From positions 310,001 through 374,000 of the forward strand of contig JACDTU010000011.1 of assembly GCA_022376465.1 (NCBI GenBank): a stretch of DNA of 64,000 nucleotides, given 5' to 3'. Source of the DNA: Cubamyces lactineus (taxonomy: Eukaryota; Basidiomycota; Agaricomycetes; Polyporales; Polyporaceae). How positions within the stretch are numbered: position 1 is the stretch's first letter; each line of letters starts with the position of its first letter. The notes under the pieces were generated by a model that was not told the origin of the DNA, did no database searches, and saw only the letters and a list, made by a program, of their open reading frames with translations. Below, piece by piece: positions 31,090 to 41,774 of this stretch. A program made the position numbers and the translations under genes.

Positions 31090-31606
31090 GTTGTATATCA
31101 AGCGGTGTGCGTGCTCTTGAGCTCGATGTAGAAGAGTAGGTGAGTGTGAAGGTAACTGTTAAACTGAGAGGTGCCGCCGATACTCTGGCACCAGTCTGAG
31201 TGAGCGCCAGTGAACGGGACGCGTCACCGGAGATAGGCGCTTACGGACGCGACGCGCGTTAGACGCTCGTATTAAACAATGTGTGGAAGAGGCCCGAATG
31301 GAGGCTTAGACTTAGGCTGGGTCGATATGTTGCTGATTGGTATATGTAACTAGCACCGCACTCCGACAAGAGTCGACGAGCCATCACCTACTTGCATCGA
31401 ATCTACGGTGCTCAACAGACTGCTCCTGAGGCCTTCAGATCTGTTCTAGTCATCCAGTACTGATCTACGAATTGTACTCAAGGTTCACCAGAATCCGAGT
31501 CCCAGCTCGGAAGCGACGTAAATGGTGAGCGATCTACGAATATTGCTACCAGTCCTTCAATCCACTCGGTTGAACGCTGACACAACCAATCATGACTTGT
31601 TGTTAG
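31090..31606. promoter_or_regulatory. Divergent promoter between RPN13 and an F-box-like gene
   Basis: The two flanking genes start outward. No TATA box, long repeat or PACE-like proteasome element (GGTGGCAAA) is evident in this spacer. Confidence 0.4.
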
Positions 31607-32812
31607 ATGGAGTCTCTCCCAACGGAGCTTCTTGAAGCTATAATGGAAAGCGCATACTATAAGAAGGGCGTCCCCGATAGGTCCTTCCTGAAGGCCTGTG
31701 CGCTCGTCTGCCAAGCCTGGAGCGGTCCTGCGCAACGCCTCCTCTTCCGGCACGTCGAACTGCTCCAGCTGCTCAACGGGCGAGCATATGCCTCATTTCG
31801 CACGGCGATCGATCCCGCCTCGGAACGCGGACGACTACTCGGACAGCATGTGCGCATCCTGGAGGTTGCCGTAGCTTCGAAGACAACCTTCGACGTAGAT
31901 GATGCAGACTTGGCAGAGCTTCTCAATCGTACGCCGCGCCTCTACGAACTCGCTCTTCGGGCCAGGGGCATTCATCAATTCAGCCCGAGCACGATAGAGA
32001 GGTTGACGCAGCTGGCGACGCACTCGACTGCCGAGGGTTCTCCTGCTCTCCGAGTCCGCGCATTGACTATACTGTCTTGCGGGATACAGAGCCCAATCGT
32101 ATACCAACTATTGGAGATCTGGCCGTCTATCGAATTCCTCTACATTGGCAACGAGCTTGCCGCCCCTCCACCCAAGTGGTCACCCGCCTTTCGTTTGTAT
32201 CAGCTCACGCTCATGCGCACGCCTCGCCATTCCATCCTCTCATGGCTCCTTTCGTCCAGCACCGACAGCTTACGGATTGCGTCCTTCCGTGATGCTCCCG
32301 GCCGTGACCTTGACGCGATCCTTGATGTCATAGGTCCGAGACTGCGCTCCCTACGGATGATGAATTATAGCCTCCGGGCGGCCGCAGTGCTGAGGAAATG
32401 CACCAGACTAGAAGAGTTTGCCATCGTTCAGCTGTCCACGCTGTTCGCGCTCGACGGCCTCCCGCCTACGATCAAACACCTCAAGTGTAGGAATCTACCC
32501 TCTGAAGATCAGTCGCTGCGCTCGATTATACGCGCTATAGGCTCCCTACCGGAGCTGCGGGTGGTCACTTGCGACCCCCAAGCGAGTGCGGACGAGACTT
32601 TTCCGGAGCTGAAGGACTTATGCGCATCAAGGGGCGTCGAGCTGATATTGGATGAAATGCCGTGGTGGATAGTAAGTACTGGGATGCTAGACCCATCCTC
32701 GGAGTTGGCGCCTATTCTAAAGAGAACGCTGTTCCTGCAGAGGGAGGACCCCGTGTATGTCAATCGGTTCCCCCGAACGAAGTCTGTCGCGAATTTTGCA
32801 TTGATGATTTGA
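31607..32812 (+). CDS. F-box-like protein with leucine-rich C-terminal region
   Basis: A single open frame of 401 residues begins MESLPTELLEAIMESAYYKK, followed by SFLKACALVCQAWSGPAQRL and LLFRHVEL. This matches the F-box-like helices of the large Agaricomycete F-box family (LP.E.l..I, followed by ..C.LVC..W...a...Lf). The rest has repeated leucine-rich stretches (LRALTILSCG, LYELALRARG, LEEFAIVQLS) but no strict LRR consensus. Such proteins are expected to be substrate adaptors of SCF ubiquitin ligases; the substrate is unknown. A GT-AG pair at 32672-32740 would remove 69 nt without changing frame, so the last 47 residues may be shorter by 23. Confidence 0.82.
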   Translation: MESLPTELLEAIMESAYYKKGVPDRSFLKACALVCQAWSGPAQRLLFRHVELLQLLNGRAYASFRTAIDPASERGRLLGQHVRILEVAVASKTTFDVDDADLAELLNRTPRLYELALRARGIHQFSPSTIERLTQLATHSTAEGSPALRVRALTILSCGIQSPIVYQLLEIWPSIEFLYIGNELAAPPPKWSPAFRLYQLTLMRTPRHSILSWLLSSSTDSLRIASFRDAPGRDLDAILDVIGPRLRSLRMMNYSLRAAAVLRKCTRLEEFAIVQLSTLFALDGLPPTIKHLKCRNLPSEDQSLRSIIRAIGSLPELRVVTCDPQASADETFPELKDLCASRGVELILDEMPWWIVSTGMLDPSSELAPILKRTLFLQREDPVYVNRFPRTKSVANFALMI

Positions 32813-32902
32813 GCAACGTACCGAGTGCTGGTTGGCAAATAGGCAGAAATCACTCTGAGGGGTAGTAGGGGTATAGCAACTGGTTTTGTAGAGTAGTGCT
32901 CA

Positions 32903-33310
32903 TCATTGCCCGCGGCGTTTCGCCATCTGCATGGTGAGATTGTCGATGTACATCTGTAGCGTCTCGTTCCCGGACACAAGCTTATCGATATCGGTCTGGA
33001 CACCCTTGGTTTTAGCTAGCATAGCTTGGGTTTCATGAGCGGACAGCAATAGTATTCAGACTTTGGGAACCAACCACGCAAGTCCTCCTGTGCAGCCACA
33101 ATTTCCCTGGGTCCGTACAGTCAGCCTCTGAACGTGCGAGATATATCGTTTCTGAACTCACTTGATGACTTTCTCCTTCTTTATGGCATTCGTTACAATA
33201 TCCTCGCCAGTGGGGGTGGGTGCACCCCATTGCGGGATGTCGTCAAAGCCGGAGAAGGACATGAAGGAAGCAGTGAAACGACCGTGGTCGTCAGGCATCG
33301 AGAGCCACAT
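32903..33310 (-). CDS. SCOC-type short coiled-coil protein
   Basis: Three exons (33310-33162, 33106-33075, 33024-32903) give 100 residues. The N-terminus contains SFSGFDDIPQWGAPTPTGED. The C-terminal half is a coiled coil: AMLAKTKGVQTDIDKLVSGN followed by ETLQMYIDNLTMQMAKRRGQ. The segment with (E/Q)xLxxYI(D/E)NLM is the signature of the SCOCO domain of animal SCOC, a small protein that binds Arl1/Arl3 at the Golgi and acts in autophagy; fungal copies are poorly studied. All three exons join in phase. A shorter start at 33298 is possible. Only 90 bases separate its end from that of the F-box-like gene. It shares a very short promoter with RAD50. Confidence 0.8.
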
Positions 33311-33459
33311 CGAGGCGCTGATTTGGCTATGCACGTGATGCGCGTGTCGCGTCGCGTCGGTAAATGGGCGCCTACGTCTCCTTGGCCTCTCACCCATTCC
33401 ACCTCGTCCAGCTATCGGCACACAGCCGCATAGGCGGAGACCAGCTCCTTGTATCTATC
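33311..33459. promoter_or_regulatory. Short divergent promoter of SCOC and RAD50
   Basis: Only 149 bases separate the two start codons. They include a CACGTG E-box at 33332-33337 and the repeated GTCGCGTCGCGTC block at about 33346-33358, which resembles but does not equal the MluI cell-cycle box ACGCGT. Confidence 0.5.
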
Positions 33460-36400
33460 ATGGCGCATCTCGACAAACTTGCTATCCGTGGAATACGCTC
33501 TTTTGGCGAGAAGGAATGCGCCGTCATTGAATTCTTCTCCCCTGTCACGGTCATCGTGGGCCACAATGGCAGTGGCAAGACCACGATCATCGAGTGCCTC
33601 AAGTACGCCACAACGGGCGACCAGCCTCCAAACACCCGCGGTGGTGCATTTGTCCATGATCCGAAGATGGCAAATGAGAAGGAGGTGAAGGCTCAGGTGA
33701 AGTTGCGTTTCTTTGCCGCGAACGGCACGCGCATGCTTGCGGTGCGAAACCTCTCCGTGTCGATGAAGAAGAATGGCGCTCTGACGATGAAGACGCTGGA
33801 GAGTATCTTGGCCGTTGCAGATGAACGTTTAGAAAAAGTCGGCAAGGTGCGTAGTCTACCATCTGTCTGGTGACGGCCGACCTGATTGGACGAAGCGAGG
33901 AGCCATTTCGACCAAGTGTGCAGAGATGGACGCGGAAATACCCCACCTATTGGGTGTATCCAAGGCTGTATTGGAAAATGTTATATTCTGTCATCAAGAG
34001 GATTCCTACTGGCCATTGTCGGAACCTGCTGCGCTCAAAAAGAAGTTCGACGACATCTTTGAGGCGACGAAGTAGGCTTCACGCCATGCAGGCATATACG
34101 TCCGTGCGCTGATCAACCAAACGAACAGGTATACCAAGGCACTAGATAACATCAAGGCTCTGCGGAAGGAGAGGATGGCCGACCTGAAAGCCGAGTCTGA
34201 ACGTCTCGAGTCGCTTGCGCGTGAGAAGGCGCATGCGGACAAGCTCAAGGCGCGCATTGCGGAAATGAACAGCCTCATAGCCGCACGCAATGCAGAGTAC
34301 GAGGAGCTTCGCGCAGCTTACGACCAACAAGTGCGCTCCAATCAGCACCTCAATGATACCGGTAGCAAGTTCCGGGAGATATATGTCAAAGTTGACCAGC
34401 TCAATCAACGCAAGGAACAATACAAGGAAGAGCTGAACCTCGCCCGAGAGAACTTGCAAGAGATCCCCGGTAAAGTTATGAGCCTACAGCCAGCCTGAGA
34501 CCGGGAGCTCAACTTGGAGTATGTCTTACAGGAACGGATGAGGAGCTCGCGGAGCGCCTGAGAACGTACGATGACCATCTCGTAAGACAAAAGCAAAGGC
34601 GCACCATTGAGGAAGGACACCAGGACGACGCTGAAGAAGCGATCGCACAAGCCCGGACACAGCATGTCAATCTTGTCAATTTACAAGGGCAACTGCTTGC
34701 GGATGAGAAGGTATGTAACACCATGAGTCCGCTGTAGGGCCCTGTTCCAACATATCGTCCGTTCCGAAAGGCGCAAGAACAGCGAATCGCCGACAGGGAA
34801 CAGCTCATACACGACATCGCCTCACGCCACCATATCAAGGGTTACGAAAGCTCGCCGCTCGAACGGGAACAGGTTATCCAGTTTATCTCGACGCTTAACG
34901 ACGCCAAGCGCAGGCAAAATGCAGAAACTGACAGGTTGCAGGTATGGTACGATGGGACACAATAGAGTGTGCGCTTATCATACCTATTCTAGGCGGAAAG
35001 TCGTGAGCAGAACGATGAGTACAACCTCAAATCCAGGCAGTTACACACAGAGCTCGAGGGTTACAAGCAGGAGCGACGAGCCCTGCGCGATCGTGTGGTT
35101 AGTCCTTGCCGGCATTGCGCTTCCATTACATCGCTGACGTTGCTTCCAGTCTACGCTGCAATCGAAGATTTCGGACGCTGAGCGGGAGGTTGATGCTGCG
35201 CGTCTCCTCACATCACGTTTGGCCGAGTTGAGCGCGGACATTGAGGAGAAGCGCCGTCGACTGGACAAGGCGCGCGAGGACTTCCGCGAAGCGAATTTTG
35301 ACGTCAAGATAGCGGAGAAGAACTCGAAGAGCCGGAGTCTGGACCTCCAACGAGAGGAGCTCAATATTGAGCTGCGCACCCTCACCAATCAGGCCGGTAG
35401 TAGAGCCAAGCTCGATGTCAACAGGGATCAGGTCAAGGCGAAGGAGATGGACATCAGGACAACGTGTGTATTGCGATTATTTATGAGTATTCATGGACGT
35501 ATGCTGATGCCGCTCGTAGGCTCGAGGTCTGTAATCCTAGATTCCGCAAGCTACTTGGTGTCGACGCTCGCGCGGAGACAATGGAGCAGGAACTCGACCG
35601 CGCCGCCCTGTAAGGTACCCCATCTACAGAAACGATTGTTCTCATGATACATGCGCACAGGGAAAAGGAACGTGAGCAAACAGAGCTCGAGGCTCAAGTT
35701 GCCGCTGCGAACAAGAATTTGCAAGCTGCACAAACAAGTGTAGCCGGCTTGAAAGCTCAAGCAAAGGCGAAGCAAGATGAGATCAAGAGTGCGTCTTTCT
35801 ACACTTTGCGGCTGCAACGAAGTTGATTCGTTCTGCAGGTCTGGATAGGCGCCTGCAAGCAGGTCTGCGGGACGCTGAATGCGACGGTACCGTTGATGAT
35901 GCCATCGACACCGCCAACAAGGAGATAGGTGTTCGCAACGAGTGCGTAATGCAATCTGACACGCACTGCGCCCTATTGACAAGAGTTTCAGGGAGCTTGG
36001 AAAATCTGCTGGATCTCACGATGTCTACAAGCGCCTCCTGCAGACGGGAAAGTCGCAGAAGTGTTGCCCGCTCTGTGTCCGGAGGATGGACGCTCAAGAA
36101 CTTGATAAGTTCGAGAAGACCGTATGTCAACTGCGGTTTCGTACGATATGGCTGGCACGTGCTAACGGCGTAGATAGATCACAGAGGCGATGAAGAAGAG
36201 TACCCCGGAGGCCATTCGTGGCCTCCAGCAGGAGTTGCAAGACTGGGAAACTGAATTGAAGCGACTCCAAGATCTTGCTGTACTCGCGGCATCTAAGAGC
36301 AAGCTGGAAACTGTTGAGCTTCCTGCTCTCCAGAAGGAGATAGCTGGAAAGGAGGCCGAGATCCCCACGCTGACAGCTGAAGCTGATGAGGTCGGTCCCG

Positions 36401-38605
36401 ACACTTATCTCCAAAGACGGCTACTCACCGAGATAACGTATGGCAGGCTTCTGCACAGCTCAACGAGGTCAGCAAGGATCTGAAGGAAATCTCCGCACTT
36501 CAGCAGCATGCGACATCCGTGTCGAAGGCACAAAAGGAGATCGCACGTCTCAAGCAGGAGATGACGGTCATTGAGAGCGAGCTTCTTGCGTCCGGGTCCG
36601 CGAAGTCCGTTTCCACTGTCGAAGAAGAATTATCCAAGGTTACAGCGGAACAGTGAGCGCCATCTCCTGTTTCTCCGGCGAGTAATCTGGCTAACGAGGA
36701 TCGTAGCCGGGACAACGAGCGCGAGAAACAGCAGCTCCTTGTTGACAGGGATAGACAGAATGCGGTGCTGCGCTCTCTCGAGACGGAACTACACAGGATG
36801 GAACTTGAGGAGAGCCAGTGCCAGAACCAGCTACGCGACAAGGATGAGCTCGAGCGCAGAATCGTGGAGATGAAGACTGAGATTGCGACCGCCAATTCTC
36901 GATTGAAGGCGAGTGAATTGGACCCTAGGATGTTCATGGGGACGGACCTGATAGTCTATCTCTGCAGGATCTCGACGTGAAGATTGCGGAAGCGCAGGCA
37001 CCCATCGAGAGGCTGGAGCGGGAGCACAGGGAGCAGGAACGTGAGATGAATGCCAAGATCGCTCAAGCTCAGAAGGCGTCCCAAGACCTCAACATGAGTG
37101 CCGACAAGCTGGAGAGCATGAACAAGGTTATTGAGCGGTGAGTTGCCGGAGTCTCTGCGGGACCGAGCACAGTGATGTTGACCATATCAGATACGTGAAG
37201 GAGAAACGTAGCCGCCGTCTCAAGGAAGTGACCGCACAGATTGAGGAGCAGGAAGTCAAGGTGCAGGAGCTCGGGCTCCAGTTAGAAAAGATTCGTGCCA
37301 CCATCGGTGAGATTGACAAGGAAATCAACGAGGCGGGGATGACTATGGCGAACCTGCGGGAGAATATTCGGGTGCACCGTCTCATGCGAGAGCTGGCGGC
37401 GACTCAGGCTGAGCTGGACGCCATTGACATGGAGGAAGCAGCGAAGGCGAAGCGCATATGGACGGAGAAGTGGAACGTGGAGAAGCAGAAGGAGACAGAT
37501 CTGCAGACGAAGGTTTGTCGAACGGTTTCAGGCCGTCGTGCCACTGACTGACCCCCAACGCAGTACTCCCACATTGGCGGAGAGCTGAGCTCGTACAAAG
37601 CGCAGCTGAAGACCCTTGAAAACGATGCCCGTGACTTCAAGGACATCGGCAAAAGGTACAGGGACCAGCTAATCAAGGTCAAGGTAGGCGATTTCAGGCC
37701 TTTCATCACTGCGCTGGCGTCGCCTCATCATATTGGACAGATTTCGGACATGGCTAATAACGATCTTGAGAAATACGCCAAAGCCTTGGACAAGTGCGTA
37801 TACAGTCTCTCCGTCCCGAGCTCCGCTCATTGCCTTTCTAGTGCTATTATGAAGTATCATTCTCTCAAGATGGAGGAAGTCAACGACACCATGCGCCACC
37901 TATGGAACAAGACGTATCAAGGGACAGGTCAGTATAAGTCACTTGCGTCAATCATTCACCCTCAATTCCATGCCTACGCCGCATGGATCCGCAGACATCG
38001 ACGGCATAAAGATTTGTTCCGATAGCGAGGGAGGGGCAACCAAGCGGACGTACAACTACCGGGTACGTTCCTACCGCATTCATATAGTCTTCTCGATGCG
38101 GTCGACCTTGACCACCGCTGTCGTTGCGCAGGTCGTCATGACTAAGGATCAAGTCGAGATGGACATGCGTGGGCGTTGCTCTGCGGGTCAAAAGATGCTG
38201 GCGTCGATCATCATCCGACTCGCGCTCGCAGACTCCTTTGGCCAAAATTGCGGCATTCTTGCTCTAGATGAGCCGACGAACGCGCTTGACACGGAGAATA
38301 TTGATGCGCTCGCTGCCAGTCTTGTCGAGTACGTCGTCTCTCTCACCACTTGTCACGGAGAGCACGGACGCTCACGCAGGTGTCGAATAGCATCATCAAC
38401 GAGCGCAGGAATCACGCCAACTTCCAGCTCATTGTCATCACGCACGACGAGAACTTCCTGGCGAAGCTTGGCCAGAGCAACGTGATGGAGCACTACTGGT
38501 GAGCCCGAGCCGATATCTCGCCGTCGTGCCCTACTGACCAGCTGCAGGCGAGTGTCGAGGAACTCGAGCCAAAAGTCGATTATTGAGCGACATCGGTTCG
38601 GCTAG
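33460..38605 (+). CDS. RAD50: DNA repair ATPase RAD50
   Basis: The gene spreads over 5.1 kb with about twenty short introns and codes for a protein of roughly 1,300 residues. The N-terminal ATPase half has [19 protein letters not shown], Walker [21 protein letters not shown], and the Q-loop region [17 protein letters not shown]. Long coiled coils follow, with the zinc hook CCPLCVRRM at about 36055-36090 in the middle, which dimerises RAD50 through zinc. The second coiled coil leads to the signature [20 protein letters not shown], Walker [14 protein letters not shown] and the His-switch region [15 protein letters not shown]. The protein ends [17 protein letters not shown] at 38605. RAD50 works with MRE11 and NBS1/XRS2 to sense and process double-strand breaks and in telomere care. 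All exons examined are intact. Confidence 0.96.
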
Positions 38606-41087
38606 TCCCCGGGTCGGCGTCGGCGAAGAGATAACATGTCTAATTTAGTTGTCGGGATGTATTGTTGCTTCGTCTTCGCACCGGAGATTCTCTGCAGCTG
38701 TTGCCAGAAAGCGTCCACGCGGTCGGAACGGCTTGCGTGCTGGTTTGTATTGACGTCGTCATCTCGCCCGCGATCTCACCTGGCGATGGCCACCGAACTC
38801 TCTCCGAGAATACTCGGACGTTTAACATCTGACAGCACCGACATCAGCAGCCGACGTTCCGCGCTCGCCGCTGCAGTGCGCGTCATTAGCGCTTAGCCGC
38901 CATACAGACTCCGGTTAGATTACAGCGGTCCTTTCCTCGATTGGGCCCGCGAGGATCGAGGTTCGACGTCTCGGTGATCCGCGCGTTGATGCCCCGCATT
39001 GTCAAGACGTCCTCGGGTCGGCAACATCGCCCTGGCCTGCAGCCAGCATAAGCCGTGGCCGAGAGCTGTTCAACATTTGTAAAAAGCCGTTGTGCTGCTG
39101 GTTTCACCCGCGTAGGTTGCGTCCCGCCGTCGCAGTCGACTACGCAGCAGACGGCATTGGAGAGGCTCTGCAACCCTACAATGACACCCGGAGCTTCAAG
39201 GGGAGGCACGATGACGAATTTGTCTTCCAACTGTATTGTCGAGCTGCCCATCAGCAACGCCGCCGCAGATATGTCTGGAGCTACTCGCCTATAGATCGCA
39301 GGCGGACTGCTGCCCCGGAGAGCACGGCGCCGCCGCTCAGGTCAAGAAATTCCCGACGTCGGAAGCATGCCCCTAACTGGCAGCGTGCGGCGCGCCAAGG
39401 CTAAACGGGGTGCGGCCGCCCGACGGGACTGAGCGTTGCGCGAAAGGCAGGGTTGACACGGGTGCCGGTTTGACATAACGAGGGACTGCCGTAAGATCCT
39501 TGGGAGCCAAACTGACAACACCACGGATTGGCAACGTCTCCAAGCTGTTCAAATCCGACGGCATGGGATGCACGAGGAGCCGGCGAGTCAGGGCTGGCGC
39601 TCATGGAGAAAGTTGAGGTGGGCATTAATCACAGGAGATGGCTCTCGTGCGAGCACGTCAGCGAGAACATCGGCCGCGATTCACGCGGGGGGGAGGCCAG
39701 ACCGAGTTGAAGTGGTTTGATACATCTGAACGGAGAGTGGCTGCACATGTGGGTCGCCTCGCGCGCGCGCTGGGACGTATGGTTGACACGAGGGACACGG
39801 GCGATGGCGAATCGGAGAGGTGCTTCTTTGGATGATTGTAGCGCTCTGCGCGCGGGTTCTTGAATGGAGCAGGGTTGGCACAGGAAGCAAGCTCAGAATG
39901 AACCAGGATAACGGCCATGTCAATAGGATCGACCGTGTCCGATGGTCGCACTCCGGTGTTGTTCCACTTTCGCTGTAGTGGGCTTGCCGCCTGCATGGAT
40001 GCATGGAGCAAGACAGCGCCAGGGTGAATGTCCTGCTCGTCTTTCCCCGCCAATCCCTGCGCAAGTAACCGAAGTTAGTGCGCAAGCAACGTAATCTGGA
40101 GAGTTTAGAGCGGGTTAGCACCGATGCTGACCGTAGTGGCTATAGCTAAAAGCCCAGTCGATTGTTCGCTCGCTCGCGCCCATCCATAGTATCTGCATTT
40201 CGTCCCTCGCTCTCCCATGGTCAGCTTGGGTCTAGTCCCCCTTGCCACTGCTGTCTCCTCGGCGGCCATACCTACCGGAGCCCAGGAGCATGCGAAAGAC
40301 GATATGGCGACATGTTGGGATATGCTGGTGAGTATCAAGAGTATCAGAGGGAATTGTGCTGCACCATGCGAACGTTTCATCGCTTGTGGGTGGAAGCAGC
40401 TGAGGCGCCGGGTGAGGTGCGTGGTGGCGTCTGCCAGAAGTGGCAGTTGCGCCCTATCACTTGCCGCGTCTGTCCGCATATCCATCCTTGCGAACGTCTT
40501 CGTCGACAGAAGCGATACATACAACATATCCTCCATGTGCCGATATGGACGTGCGGATGAGCCGCCGTGCCCTGAAATTGCGTAAGTCTCTTCAGCTCGA
40601 TATGATTTCGCCTTTTTCGCTCGTCACCCGTTTGCAAGCACACGCCGCCCGCATCGCCCTGCTTCGGACAGATGTCCGCAGCACATGGCGGTGGCAACAA
40701 CCTTCAGTATCTGCGGCCCGGAGCTGAGACAATCCGTATTGGCTTCAGTCGGACGCCAAACAGTCGAAATATGTATCATGAGCAGTTCTCACCTCTCTTT
40801 ACATCTAGATGCACAGGTACGCAGCCGCCGTCAAGGCGAAAGCACCACTTGTTCGTAGTCATCGGCAGCCTCGGCAGGACAATACGACAATGTAATTCAG
40901 CTCGGTGGTCAAGCACCTTAGTAAGGTAGTGGAAAGAGGCTACGTGTTCTATCTAACACGGACGCTGAGCGTATGGTAACGCTTCGGTGGTAGAAGTCCC
41001 ACGTAGCTTCAGTGGGAGAATCTGCCCATGCGAGGTATGTTTGCGTATTTTTGGGGAAAACTTCGGCTTCTAGTCATTGAAGCTAAC
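38606..41087. other. Region without a confident gene
   Basis: Several open frames exist on both strands but none has a recognisable domain or a convincing exon chain. The most coding-like are a minus-strand frame at 38886-39257 (residues such as LEDKFVIVPPLEAPGVIVGL), a minus-strand frame at 39658-40053, and a plus-strand frame at 40672-40929 starting MSAAHGGGNNLQYLRPGAET. These may be decayed genes or chance frames. I see no terminal repeats or transposase motifs. Confidence 0.4.
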
Positions 41088-41694
41088 GCTCCTGACTCCA
41101 TCGAAGATGCTCTTCATGCACCTCGAACAAGAACCGCCTCAGTGCTTGGGAGCGAGCGACACGTTTTGGGTAACGGACCAGGTCAATCCGAGCGAGTTTC
41201 CTGCGCTCTCGGTGCGCTTGCCGCTCGATCCCTCGACCATTCCCCGTACGGCCTACGCGCCTACTTTCCACATCAATCCTTCCGCCGGCTCCTTGCTCAT
41301 GCTATACTCTCCGACCCTGCCCCCTGGTCGCCACATGTCATTCTTCTCTCGACATCTCCGCTCTTGTGTCATGGAGGAAGCAATATCTCCTCTCCGATGA
41401 GATCTTGCTCGAGCGTCCTCTGCCAGTTTCAACACAGGGCCCTCGTTCCTAGCCCGTGTGGTCGATCAGCTGTCGCTTTTCCTGCGCCTTCGATGCGCAT
41501 GCCAAGCGACAGTTACACATGCTGGCGACCCTTCTACGCTGTGACGGGCTTACGTCGGCCATGTTCGTGCTCGCCGCTCGTCCGCTGTGCTGTTTGGAAC
41601 ATCAAGGCGCACAAGGATGCTATCCGTGACCGGCTCCGACAGGGTCGAACTCCACCAGCTTGCGCAGTTCCTCCTCCGGACGTATAAAGCTCTG
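41088..41694 (+). pseudogene. Coding-like fragments in shifting frames, possible gene relic
   Basis: Segments with good fungal codon bias occur one after another in different frames: from 41107 the frame MLFMHLEQEPPQCLG runs to 41400; overlapping it, a second frame reads SWRKQYLLSDEILLERPLPV; then GPSFLARVVDQLSLFLR, then AKRQLHMLATLLRCDGLTSA, and finally SDRVELHQLAQFLLRTYKAL with a stop near 41700. No GT-AG pairs that join them cleanly are apparent. This looks like a gene broken by small insertions or deletions, or one whose introns I could not resolve. No family is recognised. Confidence 0.3.
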
Positions 41695-41774
41695 GTAGAG
41701 TGATGCCGTGCTCTCCCCAACCTCGCTTGCACGCCTGTTCTCCCAAACCCAGGGCTACTCACGCCGCTGCAGAC

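Noticed and set aside
39658..40053. A 131-codon minus-strand open frame
   Set aside because: Partly sensible composition, but no recognisable family, no splice partners and an Arg/Pro-rich end; kept only as a note in the gene-poor block.
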